This document shows, one piece after another, positions 8,309-16,111 of a stretch of 29,660 bases of DNA. This stretch comes from a virus. The stretch spans positions 1-29,660 of IMG/VR virus record IMGVR_UViG_3300022752_000285, one strand, 5' to 3'. Below the pieces are notes generated by a model that was not told where the DNA came from, searched no databases, and was given only the letters and a program-made list of their open reading frames with translations. Position numbers and translations under genes: made by a program. The number at the start of each line of letters is the position of its first letter. Position 1 is the stretch's first letter.

Positions 8309-10684
8309 ATGGCAACTTTACGAGGCTTTCCTGCAAGCAACACAATCAGCCCATCTGTAAGAATTACAGAAAATGATTTAACTTTTGTAAGTCCAACAAC
8401 AAGCTTCCACAAAGTCGCTTTGGTTGGATTTGCAAGCAAAGGTCCGATTAATACCCCAACTAGCGTTACAACTTTGACTGATCTCGTTGCAAAATTTGGT
8501 AATCCACATCCAGATACTAGTGATCCTTATTTGATTTATGCTGCTCAACAAGTTTTAAGGGTTTCTAGCGAAGTTGTCATTACCAGAGTCGCAGATACCG
8601 ATCCAACTAGTAATACCCAAGCAGTATCAGCATCGGTTGATGTGCCAGCAGCGGGCGGTATTGTGGACATCATTGGCAGCGAAACTGCACCTTATACATT
8701 TGCAGATGATTATTATTTTAGCTGGAAACTGAATGGAGTTCTTGCAAGCAAAATTCTTACTGTAAGAGCAGCTACATATGCTACTATTGATGATTTAGTT
8801 AATGAACTAAATAATCAACCAACTACTGCCGTGTTAACAGTAAAAGGTCCAAATGCTCTTGTTCCTGCAATTGATGGTATTGAATTTTATGAAACATCAA
8901 GTGGCACTCTTGGTTTAAGATCTGTTTGGGCTTATGGAACCGCTTCATCGATTGAATTGGTTTCTCACCAAGATTCAATTTATGGCGGCGCAAGTAGCAT
9001 TGTCGGCATGGGTATTTCTATGACTCAAGCTGAGTTAACTGGAACAGAAGATCATTATCCAGATGACATTTACACCTCTGCTGGTACTTGGAATTTCTCT
9101 GGTATTGGAACCGATGTTCTTGCAAGCGCCTTACAAGTCGTTGTTTCTGGAACAGGCAATGTGAACATCGATGATGTCGTTCAAGTCATCGACTTGTCTG
9201 CTCTTGCTAATGCATCTTGGACAACTGCTGAAGTTGTTACAGAAATTCAAACACAATTAGCATCTCTTCCGGGCGGATTTGATGTTGATGATGATGGTTC
9301 TGATCACCTTGTGTTTACCACTATGGCTTATGGTTCTGGTAGCAGATTGGTCGTTAAATCAGAAAGCACAATGGATGTTGTCTTTGGTCTAAGTAATACC
9401 ACCGCATTTGGTTCTTCTCCAGTCAGAGTTTCTGGAGGCGGGTCAACAGAAGAAGGCGGTATAGTAACTGGAAGCTCCAATACAGGAGGGTCAGTAAGCT
9501 TTACAGTTTACGCTGATAGCCCCGGTATTGAAGGAAATGCAACAATAATTGTGATTACAACTAATCAATACGATGGAACATTCCAGATTCAAGTGTACAA
9601 CAATGGGCAACAAGTTGAATCTTGGGGTAATTTAACAAAAAATCAAACTTCTTCTTTCTATGTAGAGTCTTATATCAATACTGTAAGCAATTACATCAGA
9701 GTAACTGACAATACTGCTGTTGCTGCCCCACCATCTAATACTGGCGCAACTGGTTTGGCTTTAAGTGGTGGCAAAGATGGTATACCTCTTGATCCAGATG
9801 CTCAAGATGATTTGATTATTGGAAATCCAACTGCTGGCACTGGTCTTTACACTTTCTCAGAACCAGAGCAGATTGATGTTGACTTAGTCGCTACTCCCGG
9901 CAGAAGTTCAACAGCAGTTGTAAGAGCTTTAATTGATCTTTGTGAGTCATATCGCCAAGATGCTTTGGCAATTATTGATCCTCCATTTGGATTAACTGTC
10001 AATGAAATAATTGATTGGCAAAATGGTGTTCATCCGCTTAACAACACCAGACTTAACACAGACTTTGCTGCTCTTTATTATCCTTGGGTTGAAATAACTG
10101 ATACCTTCAATAACATTCCTGTTTGGGTTCCTCCATCAGGATCAGTTCTTGCAGCAATTTGCCAAAGTGATTCAATCTCTGGTCCTTGGTACGCTCCAGC
10201 AGGCTTAACAAGAGGCATTGTTCCCAACATTAATAATGTGTTTAGCCGACCAACTTTGGCAGAGCGTGATCTTATGTATGGCAATAATAATGCCATCAAT
10301 CCAATTATCACTTATCCAGATATCAGTGGATTCGTAATTTGGGGTCAAAAAACACTTCAAAGAACACCAACCGCTCTTGATCGTGTCAATGTTCGTAGAA
10401 TGTTGTTTTATGTTGAAAAGAGCATCAAGAGCATTGCTAAACAATATTTGTTTGAACCTAATACAGCAGCAACTAGATCTGCTTTTATTACAGCTTGTTC
10501 ACAAGTACTTACTAATCTTGTTTCCAATAATGGAGCGCAAGACTTTGTGATTAAATGCGATGAAGAATTGAATACTTCTGATGTCATTGCAAGAAATGAA
10601 TTAAGGGCAAGAATCGGTATTGTGCCAGTTTATGCTATCGAATTCATATTTATTGAATTCAACTTAGTAAGGACATTGGCATAA
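8309..10684 (+). CDS. Contractile tail sheath protein (T4 gp18-like)
   Basis: 791 residues against 659 in T4. The N-terminal ~100 residues have the sheath signature (SPSVRITENDLTFVSPTTS, VALVGFASKGP, DLVAKFGNPHPDTSDPYLIYAAQQVL). The C-terminal ~280 residues carry the polymerisation core (ALAIIDPP, GFVIWGQKTLQRTPTALDRVNVRRML, ending VYAIEFIFIEFNLVRTLA). The middle is enlarged with beta-rich inserts (~110-236 and ~255-362) that look like two copies of one domain, each with a T-x-x-x-(L/V)-V-x-E-(L/I) helix followed by a strand pair. Sheath subunits surround the tube and contract to drive it into the cell. GAGGGAG lies upstream of the start. Confidence 0.95.
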   Translation: MATLRGFPASNTISPSVRITENDLTFVSPTTSFHKVALVGFASKGPINTPTSVTTLTDLVAKFGNPHPDTSDPYLIYAAQQVLRVSSEVVITRVADTDPTSNTQAVSASVDVPAAGGIVDIIGSETAPYTFADDYYFSWKLNGVLASKILTVRAATYATIDDLVNELNNQPTTAVLTVKGPNALVPAIDGIEFYETSSGTLGLRSVWAYGTASSIELVSHQDSIYGGASSIVGMGISMTQAELTGTEDHYPDDIYTSAGTWNFSGIGTDVLASALQVVVSGTGNVNIDDVVQVIDLSALANASWTTAEVVTEIQTQLASLPGGFDVDDDGSDHLVFTTMAYGSGSRLVVKSESTMDVVFGLSNTTAFGSSPVRVSGGGSTEEGGIVTGSSNTGGSVSFTVYADSPGIEGNATIIVITTNQYDGTFQIQVYNNGQQVESWGNLTKNQTSSFYVESYINTVSNYIRVTDNTAVAAPPSNTGATGLALSGGKDGIPLDPDAQDDLIIGNPTAGTGLYTFSEPEQIDVDLVATPGRSSTAVVRALIDLCESYRQDALAIIDPPFGLTVNEIIDWQNGVHPLNNTRLNTDFAALYYPWVEITDTFNNIPVWVPPSGSVLAAICQSDSISGPWYAPAGLTRGIVPNINNVFSRPTLAERDLMYGNNNAINPIITYPDISGFVIWGQKTLQRTPTALDRVNVRRMLFYVEKSIKSIAKQYLFEPNTAATRSAFITACSQVLTNLVSNNGAQDFVIKCDEELNTSDVIARNELRARIGIVPVYAIEFIFIEFNLVRTLA

Positions 10685-10690
10685 TTTTAA

Positions 10691-10714
10691 TATAATGAAA
10701 ATAAGGGAGGATTA
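10691..10714 (+). promoter_or_regulatory. TATAAT box and ribosome site before the tail tube gene
   Basis: The 30-base gap after the sheath gene contains TATAAT at 10691-10696 and a strong GGGAGG ribosome site eight bases before the ATG. No matching -35 box is present 16-18 bases upstream, so a promoter boosting tube expression is only a possibility. Confidence 0.3.
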
Positions 10715-11374
10715 ATGGCTAATACTATTAATAATATGGGCATCGGACCTTTGGGTAATGTCGCTTTCAAAAGAAAGTATAGATGGTTGTTTTCTGTCGA
10801 AAACATTGGTGGTGGTGGTCCCAATAGTTTCGGTGTTTCAGGAAAATATGTGAAGTCAGGTAACAGACCCCAACTTCAAATTGATGATAGTACGGAAATC
10901 AACTTTTTGAATGGTAAAACTTGGCTTCCCGGTAAAGGAACATTTCAGACCATCGAATTTGTTTACTACGATGTTGCAGTTCCCGGTGATACCACAGTAA
11001 CTAACTTGTTAAGATGGGTTAACAGAGCTTATAACTTTATTACTCCTGCTGGTGGAATTGCTGGATCTACTGAAATTTCAGCTACCCAAAGGAGTTATGC
11101 AATTGATCCTACTGGAGCAGGTAACGGTTATGCTGGCACTGGTAAACTCCTTATGCTTGATGGTTGCGGTTATGTTTTAGAGACTTGGACCTTGGTTAAC
11201 TGCTGGCCCCAAACTATCAACTTTGGTGACCTTAATTACTCTGAATCTGGTGAATGTAATATCAATCTCACTTTGAGATATTCATACGCTAAATACGAAA
11301 GCAATTGCTCTCCAATTGCTGGCGAACTTTGTAATACTCCTGTTTGCGGTGCTGCAATTGGAGCAAACTACTAA
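10715..11374 (+). CDS. Tail tube protein (T4 gp19-like)
   Basis: 219 residues against 163 in T4. Recognisable pattern: an N-terminal GIGPLGNVAFKRKYRWLFSVE, a KTWLPGKGTFQTIEFVYYDV strand pair, then LMLDGCGYVLETWTLVNCWP and a closing NINLTLRYSYAKYE strand typical of the gp19 beta-barrel. Hexameric rings stack inside the sheath to form the DNA channel. The gene lies directly after the sheath gene, as in T4, with a strong GGGAGG ribosome site. It ends with a Cys-containing tail (CNTPVCGAAIG) not expected from T4. Confidence 0.88.
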   Translation: MANTINNMGIGPLGNVAFKRKYRWLFSVENIGGGGPNSFGVSGKYVKSGNRPQLQIDDSTEINFLNGKTWLPGKGTFQTIEFVYYDVAVPGDTTVTNLLRWVNRAYNFITPAGGIAGSTEISATQRSYAIDPTGAGNGYAGTGKLLMLDGCGYVLETWTLVNCWPQTINFGDLNYSESGECNINLTLRYSYAKYESNCSPIAGELCNTPVCGAAIGANY

Positions 11375-11383
11375 GGAAATCAT

Positions 11384-11965
11384 ATGCCTAAAATGGGTAT
11401 TGGTTTTGCCTCTTCATTAATTTTTAAGAGGCAAAACCAATTTGTAATGCATATACCCGACATAACACATGTTGGTAGTAGTTCTGCTAGAATTTATAAT
11501 AAAGTTTTAATAGAAGAAACGGCAGCAAGACCTAAATTGTCATACAGTGAAATTGAAGTTAATCATGTTATAGAAAAAATAAGATTTGCTGGAAGACCTG
11601 ATTGGGACACTTTGAGAGTTAGTCTTTATGATGTTGCACAAACAAATCCTGCTTGGGGATGGATTACTTCAAATTACTATTTAAGAAGTGCCAATAATCC
11701 GAATCAAGTTTCCGTTGGTTATCTAGGTGGTGCTGCGCCCAATTTCAAAAGAAACATTCAAATATTCATGTTAGATGGTTGTGGTTTTGCATTAGAAGCA
11801 TGGAATTACATGAATGCTTATCCTGTAGATGTTGATTGGGGTCAGGTGGATATGGGTAGAACCGATGCAATGAGAGTAAACATGACTTTAAGATATGACA
11901 GAGCTTATTGGCAAATTTGTGACAAGAACATTGTAAATGTTGCCGCACAATATATGTTTCGTTAA
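11384..11965 (+). CDS. Second tail-tube-like protein (gp19 paralogue), 193 aa
   Basis: Clear homology by eye to the preceding tube protein: GIGFASSLIFKRQNQFVM matches its N-terminus, IFMLDGCGFALEAWNYMNAYP matches LMLDGCGYVLETWTLVNCWP, and the end VNMTLRYDRAYW matches INLTLRYSYAKY. AAGGAAATC precedes the ATG. T4 uses gp19-fold proteins, such as gp54, to start the tube at the baseplate, so this may be a tube initiator or terminal ring. It could also be a second tube subunit. A perfect 15-bp inverted repeat lies in codons 6-19. Its stop shares TTAA with the stop of the convergent gene. Confidence 0.8.
   Translation: MPKMGIGFASSLIFKRQNQFVMHIPDITHVGSSSARIYNKVLIEETAARPKLSYSEIEVNHVIEKIRFAGRPDWDTLRVSLYDVAQTNPAWGWITSNYYLRSANNPNQVSVGYLGGAAPNFKRNIQIFMLDGCGFALEAWNYMNAYPVDVDWGQVDMGRTDAMRVNMTLRYDRAYWQICDKNIVNVAAQYMFR
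11400..11440 (+). other. 15-bp perfect inverted repeat at the start of the tube paralogue
   Basis: TTGGTTTTGCCTCTT (11400-11414) pairs perfectly with 11426-11440, with an 11-base AT-rich loop. It starts 26 bases after the tube stop and lies inside codons 6-19 of the next gene. It is followed by TTTGTAATG rather than a real T-run, so attenuation, RNA processing or mRNA protection of the abundant tube message is possible. Confidence 0.6.
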
Positions 11966-12243
11966 CAATCTTCTTCGTTTTCTGTTCTTAGTGCTTCATA
12001 TTCTTGTTTATCTAAAAATTGATCTACTTCAAGTATTTTACGGCATTCTTCTAAAAAAGACTCTAATTCTTTATTTTTCATGTTAAGAATGCGACATGCA
12101 CCCGACTTGTTTAATCTGCCTTTTTTGGTATAAACTCTATTTTCATTAGACAGCAAAAGGCTTATTTTTTCTTTAAGATAACTGTTTTCAAGTATTTGAA
12201 GAAGTTCATTGTTTTCGATACCTTCCAAAAACCTATTCTTCAT
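11962..12243 (-). CDS. Small HTH-like hypothetical protein, 93 aa
   Basis: ATG start with GGAG ten bases upstream. The protein is almost all helical. A segment TKKGRLNKSGACRILNMKNK (~39-58) has the look of a helix-turn-helix: a short helix, a turn after Gly/Ala and a second helix, followed by an acidic C-terminal helix. No named family was recognised. It lies downstream of the late sigma factor on the same strand, so a transcription-related role is conceivable, but this is inference. The stop overlaps that of the tube paralogue. Confidence 0.7.
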   Translation of the reverse strand: MKNRFLEGIENNELLQILENSYLKEKISLLLSNENRVYTKKGRLNKSGACRILNMKNKELESFLEECRKILEVDQFLDKQEYEALRTENEEDC

Positions 12244-12323
12244 GCTATTATTTCTCCGTTGTTTTTTGCTAACAAACTAAGATAGTCATACAAATAAATA
12301 TCATAAAAAATTATTGTTTTAAC

Positions 12324-12812
12324 TCAAGTTCTTTTTATAGGAATTTCTTTGCTGACTTTAGTAAAGTAAAATTCTTGATACCTTTTTTTCAATTCCTCAA
12401 AATTTTTATTTGATCTATAAATTTGCCTTAAATGATGTATTAAGCAAGTCGTTAAAAAATTGAATGCTTTGCTGCCACGATGTGGATCAAATCTTTCTAT
12501 TTTTGCAAAACAGATGAAAACACCTTCTTGAACAGCATCATCATAATCAATTTTTTGAAAGTTTCTGAATCTGACAATATTTTCGGCAAGAGTAAAAAAT
12601 TCTTTAGCCAAATTGTCTTGGCTTTGTTTCAGCAAATTATCGTTTTGTATTATTTTTTCCTCATCTATTTTTAGTGTAATTTTATTTGCATTTTGTTTGT
12701 GTGATTCATAATCTTGTTTAATTAATTCGTATTTTTTTTTATTCTTTTTAGCTGTTTGGAAATCAATAATATTTTTTTCAAGATACTTATTATCAAGATA
12801 ATGGTTACTCAT
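12324..12812 (-). CDS. Late-transcription sigma factor (T4 gp55-like)
   Basis: The frame is open to 12947, but the ATG at 12812 avoids running into the divergent gene and gives 162 residues. Residues ~65-140 show sigma70 region 2: FFTLAENIVRFRNFQKIDYD, then DAVQEGVFICFAKIERFDP and FNFLTTCLIHHLRQIYRSN. No region 4 is present, as in T4 gp55, which needs sliding-clamp partners. The N-terminal ~60 residues are charged and helical. By family role it would bind host RNA polymerase core and direct it to late promoters of head and tail genes. No ribosome site is obvious; ACTATATTTCTAATAT lies directly at the start. Confidence 0.72.
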   Translation of the reverse strand: MSNHYLDNKYLEKNIIDFQTAKKNKKKYELIKQDYESHKQNANKITLKIDEEKIIQNDNLLKQSQDNLAKEFFTLAENIVRFRNFQKIDYDDAVQEGVFICFAKIERFDPHRGSKAFNFLTTCLIHHLRQIYRSNKNFEELKKRYQEFYFTKVSKEIPIKRT

Positions 12813-12834
12813 ATTAGAAATATAGTGAGAATAT

Positions 12835-13605
12835 ATGAAAATAAATTGTGCAATAATAGTAAATTGTTTAGAAGAACAAGAAAAATCTTTGAATAATTTC
12901 AAAGAAATAAAGAATAAAAATTTTTTTACATTTGACAGCAAAATCAAATCGTTAAATTTACTAAAAAGTAAAAAAAATTTTTTTAGTGAGTTATCAAAAT
13001 ATTTTGATGGAGAACAATTTTTCTACTTATATCCTGATGAAGAGTTGGTGCTTTTTGACGAGGAGGAAATATACAAATCGCATTACAATTTTATTGTGGA
13101 CGAATGGATTATTAAATTGAATAGAAGCAATTCAGAAAAAAATGAAGTTTCAAAAATTTTTATAAAAAGCAATTTTAAAAACATAAAAAAATTTGATGAT
13201 GACTGGTCTTCTTTTTATTGTGAAGATCATTTTGTGATTAATAAATTGCAAGAATACATTATGTTTAATGATATCAAAGAAAATGAATTGTATTTATATT
13301 ATCATTATGTTTTTGAAATACTGAAGCAGAAGAAAGCTTCTACAGAATTAAATAATTTTGTGAAATCGATTGTGCAGAAAAATCCAACATTTGTAGAATT
13401 GATTAATTTGTGGGGGGATTATTTATATGAAAATAATTTGTTTAATGATGCAAAAACATGTTATTTAAATGCTTTGAAAATGGCAGATCATAGGCAAATT
13501 TATGATTTTTTGCCTATGATCCCTCAGATGCATAAAAAGCATCCAGAAAAAATGGTAAACAATATTAATAATATTTTGAAAAAATATGATAACACATTAG
13601 ACTAA
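12835..13605 (+). CDS. Possible degenerate glycosyltransferase with TPR-like C-terminus, 256 aa
   Basis: Lys/Asn/Phe-rich and very AT-rich. Residues ~180-225 (FVELINLWGDYLYENNLFNDAKTCYLNALKMA) fit a TPR helix pair. The N-terminal half recalls the order in GT2 glycosyltransferases that carry TPRs: a starting strand INCAIIVNCLEEQEKSL, a middle ending in YLYPDEELVLFDEEE where such enzymes have a DADE motif, then a mixed region. The usual Asp-Thr-Gly and D-x-D features are not intact, so activity is doubtful. It could instead be an unrelated TPR adaptor. It is divergent from the sigma gene across 22 bases and its 3' end overlaps the convergent gene by 9 bases. Confidence 0.4.
   Translation: MKINCAIIVNCLEEQEKSLNNFKEIKNKNFFTFDSKIKSLNLLKSKKNFFSELSKYFDGEQFFYLYPDEELVLFDEEEIYKSHYNFIVDEWIIKLNRSNSEKNEVSKIFIKSNFKNIKKFDDDWSSFYCEDHFVINKLQEYIMFNDIKENELYLYYHYVFEILKQKKASTELNNFVKSIVQKNPTFVELINLWGDYLYENNLFNDAKTCYLNALKMADHRQIYDFLPMIPQMHKKHPEKMVNNINNILKKYDNTLD
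13486..13521. other. 13-bp perfect inverted repeat inside a coding region
   Basis: GATCATAGGCAAA (13486-13498) pairs with TTTGCCTATGATC (13509-13521) across a 10-base AT-rich loop. It lies in the last part of the TPR-like gene, 76 bases beyond the end of the facing minus-strand gene. Neither side has a proper T-run. Its position suggests an end-of-transcript role for the minus-strand cluster, but this is uncertain. Confidence 0.5.
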
Positions 13606-14010
13606 ATTATCAAGTTCATTAACAACAATTGTAACTTGATCTTCATATCTTGACATAGCTATTTGTTTTCTTCCTGCTGGCAACTTCTTTAATTCTTTTT
13701 CTAAATCACCAATTGAGCAATTTATAACTCGCCAGTTATTTTTAGAAAGCCTTTCAATTTCCTCCTCTTGAGACATGATTTCTTTTTCAGGAAAATATGC
13801 AAGCACTTGATCTTTTGCTTCTTTAATAATTTTTTTATAAACAGGGACATTGCAAGAACAGCTTGGATTGTTGATAAATTTTTGAACTTCTGGTGCAAGT
13901 GATTCGGGCAATGTGGCACGAAAATTTTCGTCCTTCATTGCTGTCTTTATATCCATTAAGGATACAAAGCTTTTAGTTTTGTTGTTGTTCTGGTTGTTTT
14001 GGTCGCTCAT
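13597..14010 (-). CDS. Hypothetical protein with a CSC motif, 137 aa
   Basis: ATG start, last of four minus-strand genes. Asn/Gln-rich first 12 residues, then a helical domain with DIKTAMKDENFRATLPESLAPEVQKFINNP, a conserved-looking CSCNVPVYKKIIKE segment (~52-65), and a C-terminal alpha/beta part (RVINCSIGDLEKELKKLPAGRKQIAM, then QVTIVVNEL). Cys pairs could bind metal, but there is only one cluster plus a lone Cys. No family was recognised. Its start lies 38 bases inside the end of the zinc-ribbon gene, so the two are probably translated together. Confidence 0.75.
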   Translation of the reverse strand: MSDQNNQNNNKTKSFVSLMDIKTAMKDENFRATLPESLAPEVQKFINNPSCSCNVPVYKKIIKEAKDQVLAYFPEKEIMSQEEEIERLSKNNWRVINCSIGDLEKELKKLPAGRKQIAMSRYEDQVTIVVNELDNLV

Positions 14011-14215
14011 AAGTTTTAATCCTCACAGTAAAGCCACATGATCTACATCTATACAGAGTTACTTGTTTTTTTAATTTTTCTTTATCTGTTTCTTTTTTGC
14101 CAATGTAGTTCTGTAATTCTGATCTTTTTATTTGATGAAGATCAGGCAGATCTTTTTCTTGATATTTTTTCCCACAATTTTCGCAAATGATTTGAATGTT
14201 AGTCTGAGATGACAC
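13973..14215 (-). CDS. Small zinc-ribbon protein, 80 aa (GTG start)
   Basis: The frame could start at a TTG at 14248, but the GTG at 14215 has GGAAG six bases upstream and cuts the overlap with the membrane-protein gene to 17 bases, so it is preferred. Two Cys pairs, C11-x-x-C14 (ICENCGKKY) and C57-x-x-C60 (YRCRSCGFT), are spaced as a zinc ribbon with a helical charged insert between them. The tail is rich in Pro and Gln. Such ribbons bind nucleic acid or partner proteins; the partner here is unknown. Confidence 0.7.
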   Translation of the reverse strand: MSSQTNIQIICENCGKKYQEKDLPDLHQIKRSELQNYIGKKETDKEKLKKQVTLYRCRSCGFTVRIKTYERPKQPEQQQN

Positions 14216-14513
14216 TGTTGGCTTCCAAATAAGTTTGAAGAAAAGCAAAAAATGTTGCTAAGAAACTAGTAGCGCATCCACCGAGAAAAATAAGATGTAA
14301 TTTATCAATGGTCCAGTTATTGAATAAGGCAAGAAGACCTGTTGTGAATACTCCAGACCAAAATCCTGAACATTGATAGCAATTAAGCATTTTCATAAAA
14401 AATTGAGGCAAATAAGGTTTTATTCTGTCCTTAACTGCTTTAGAAATGTCTGATTCAACAATAATGTTGGTCATGCCAATTGACCCTAAAACCCAAACGA
14501 CAATCTCAAACAT
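14199..14513 (-). CDS. DUF1360-like membrane protein, 104 aa
   Basis: ATG with AGGTG upstream. Three hydrophobic segments can be seen: ~1-20, ~50-64 and ~73-92. Between the first and second is LNCYQCSGFWSG (C44, C47), the Cys-x-x-Cys-x-Gly-Phe-Trp-x-Gly signature I associate with DUF1360, a family of small membrane proteins of unknown role found in phages and spore-formers. It is expected in the host inner membrane. Its 3' end overlaps the zinc-ribbon gene and it starts three bases after the upstream gene, so these minus-strand genes form an operon. Confidence 0.65.
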   Translation of the reverse strand: MFEIVVWVLGSIGMTNIIVESDISKAVKDRIKPYLPQFFMKMLNCYQCSGFWSGVFTTGLLALFNNWTIDKLHLIFLGGCATSFLATFFAFLQTYLEANSVISD

Positions 14514-14516
14514 TTT

Positions 14517-14885
14517 TCACCTCGTTGAAATTAAAAGTGATAGTTGTTCGCCTTTTCGATAAAGACAAAAATCACTTACATTAATATTAAGAGGTAATTG
14601 TAATTCAAAATCTTCAATATTTCCAACAATATTTTTGTGTGAACTGATATCTATTTTCATGATATTAATAGGAGATTTGAATATTTCTGAAATAATTTCA
14701 ATTTCTTTAGGTGTCACTGAATTAAGAAAATCAATTGTTGAACGAATGCCAAGACTACGCATTTGGGGTATTTTTTGTGATAGTTCCCAAGAATCAAAGA
14801 AATGTTTGTGTCTTGGCAACGATTTTTTTACTAATTGATTTTGAAATAATAATTCAGCAGCATTATGAAAACCAATTTCAATCAT
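14517..14885 (-). CDS. Hypothetical phage protein, 122 aa
   Basis: First gene of the minus-strand set, with AGGAG seven bases before its ATG. The N-terminal half is helical and rich in Phe and His (GFHNAAELLFQNQLVKKSLPRHKHFFDSW), followed by RSLGIRSTIDFLNSVTPKEIEIISEIF and a beta-rich C-terminus (FCLYRKGEQLSLLIS). No catalytic motif was recognised. It looks like a conserved small phage protein, but I cannot name a family. The promoter is presumably in the 80-base divergent gap upstream, where ACTATATTACGATAGG is found. Confidence 0.75.
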   Translation of the reverse strand: MIEIGFHNAAELLFQNQLVKKSLPRHKHFFDSWELSQKIPQMRSLGIRSTIDFLNSVTPKEIEIISEIFKSPINIMKIDISSHKNIVGNIEDFELQLPLNINVSDFCLYRKGEQLSLLISTR

Positions 14886-14965
14886 AAAAAATCTCCTATC
14901 GTAATATAGTTTTCAAATAGAATATACTAAGTTAAAATAAGGTTTTCATTATCAAAAGGTGAAAT

Positions 14966-16111
14966 ATGTCAGATGAAATTTATAGACCACAAAGACAAAA
15001 TGTTTCCAACAATCCAAACATGAATGTCCCGTCAAAAGACCAAATGATAGATTTGCCAGAAAATCATCCTTTAAAGCATCATAATCAATCAAGAAATCCA
15101 GAATATGGCAATTTGCCACCCGGAGTAGTTACAGGCAATGTTCCTCCGGGTGTTATGGGCAATGTTCCTCCAAATGTTATGGGCAATGTTCCTCCGGGTG
15201 TTATGGGTAGCATTCCTCCACAATTTAATATGCCACAAGGTGGTGTTTCAAATGGTTTTGCACCATTGCCAAAATCGCATATGGATGTTGATACAGCAAT
15301 GGTCATGATGAATGCAAATCCAGAATTAAATGCTATTCTCAATGCATTGAAGCAGAACAATATTAGTTATGAAGAAATAATGTTGCCTAGTAAGGGAAAA
15401 TTTTATGATGGAACTGATGGACCTACTAATGGAATAATTAATATTCGTCCAATGACAGGAGAAGAAGAGCAGATATTAGCAACTCCCAGATTCGTAAAAA
15501 GAGGAAATGCTATTAATATGATCTTTAATAAGTGTATCAGAGAAAATATTAATCCAGAGAATTTATTAAGCGAAGATAGAACATTTTTGTTGATTTATTT
15601 GCGTGGAATTAGTTATGGCACGGATTATGAAATACAAATAAAATGTCCTGATACAGAGAAGCAATTTAACACAACAATAGATTTGGATACATTGGAAGTT
15701 AAAAGGTGTCCAGATGATTTTGGACCCAACAGTTTAAGTGGTATATTGCCTAAAAGTGAATTAAGGTTCAGTTATAGATTAAGTCGTGGAAAAGACGATG
15801 CTGAAGTACAACAGTATCGTGAATCAAAAATAAAAGCTTATGGGGAAACTGCATCTGACGATACCATAACTTTCAGAATTGCACAATTAATCAATAGTAT
15901 TGGAAGCATTACCAATAAAGAAGAATTGAAAGTTTTGATAAGAAGTTTGCATATTCAAGATGTTAATTATATGAGAAACATCATAAACAACCCTCCTTTT
16001 GGCATGGATACGAATGTAAGTATTTTGTCTCCTTATTCAAATGAAGAATTTGATATTGATCTTCCTTTGGATAGCGGTTTTTTCTTCCCCAAGAACAAGA
16101 AGGCGAAATAA
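14966..16111 (+). CDS. Baseplate hub protein (T4 gp26-like), with frameshift site near its end
   Basis: 381 residues; AAAAGGTG precedes the ATG. Residues ~1-105 are Pro/Gly/Asn-rich, with repeats of GNVPPGVM (~57-80). Residues ~125-381 match the gp26-type baseplate family: an EEIMLPSKGKFYDG motif, INIRPMTGEEEQILATPR, a helix NAINMIFNKCI, LLIYLRGISYGTDYEIQIKCPDTEKQFNTTIDL, then a helical C-terminal part with the DVNYM segment. In T4, gp26 is needed for baseplate-hub assembly. Close to the stop, T TTT TTC (16078-16084) sits where a -1 shift would enter an open frame adding 72 codons. Confidence 0.72.
   Translation: MSDEIYRPQRQNVSNNPNMNVPSKDQMIDLPENHPLKHHNQSRNPEYGNLPPGVVTGNVPPGVMGNVPPNVMGNVPPGVMGSIPPQFNMPQGGVSNGFAPLPKSHMDVDTAMVMMNANPELNAILNALKQNNISYEEIMLPSKGKFYDGTDGPTNGIINIRPMTGEEEQILATPRFVKRGNAINMIFNKCIRENINPENLLSEDRTFLLIYLRGISYGTDYEIQIKCPDTEKQFNTTIDLDTLEVKRCPDDFGPNSLSGILPKSELRFSYRLSRGKDDAEVQQYRESKIKAYGETASDDTITFRIAQLINSIGSITNKEELKVLIRSLHIQDVNYMRNIINNPPFGMDTNVSILSPYSNEEFDIDLPLDSGFFFPKNKKAK
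15134..15205 (+). repeat. Three tandem 24-bp repeats coding GNVPP(G/N)VM
   Basis: Units at 15134-15157, 15158-15181 and 15182-15205 differ at two bases (ggg/aaa region of the sixth codon), and a diverged partial unit follows. They encode a flexible Pro-rich linker in the gp26-like protein. Confidence 0.9.

Noticed and set aside
12813-12947. Longer N-terminus for the sigma factor
   Set aside because: The added residues are Phe/Ile-rich, antisense to the divergent gene, and not sigma-like.
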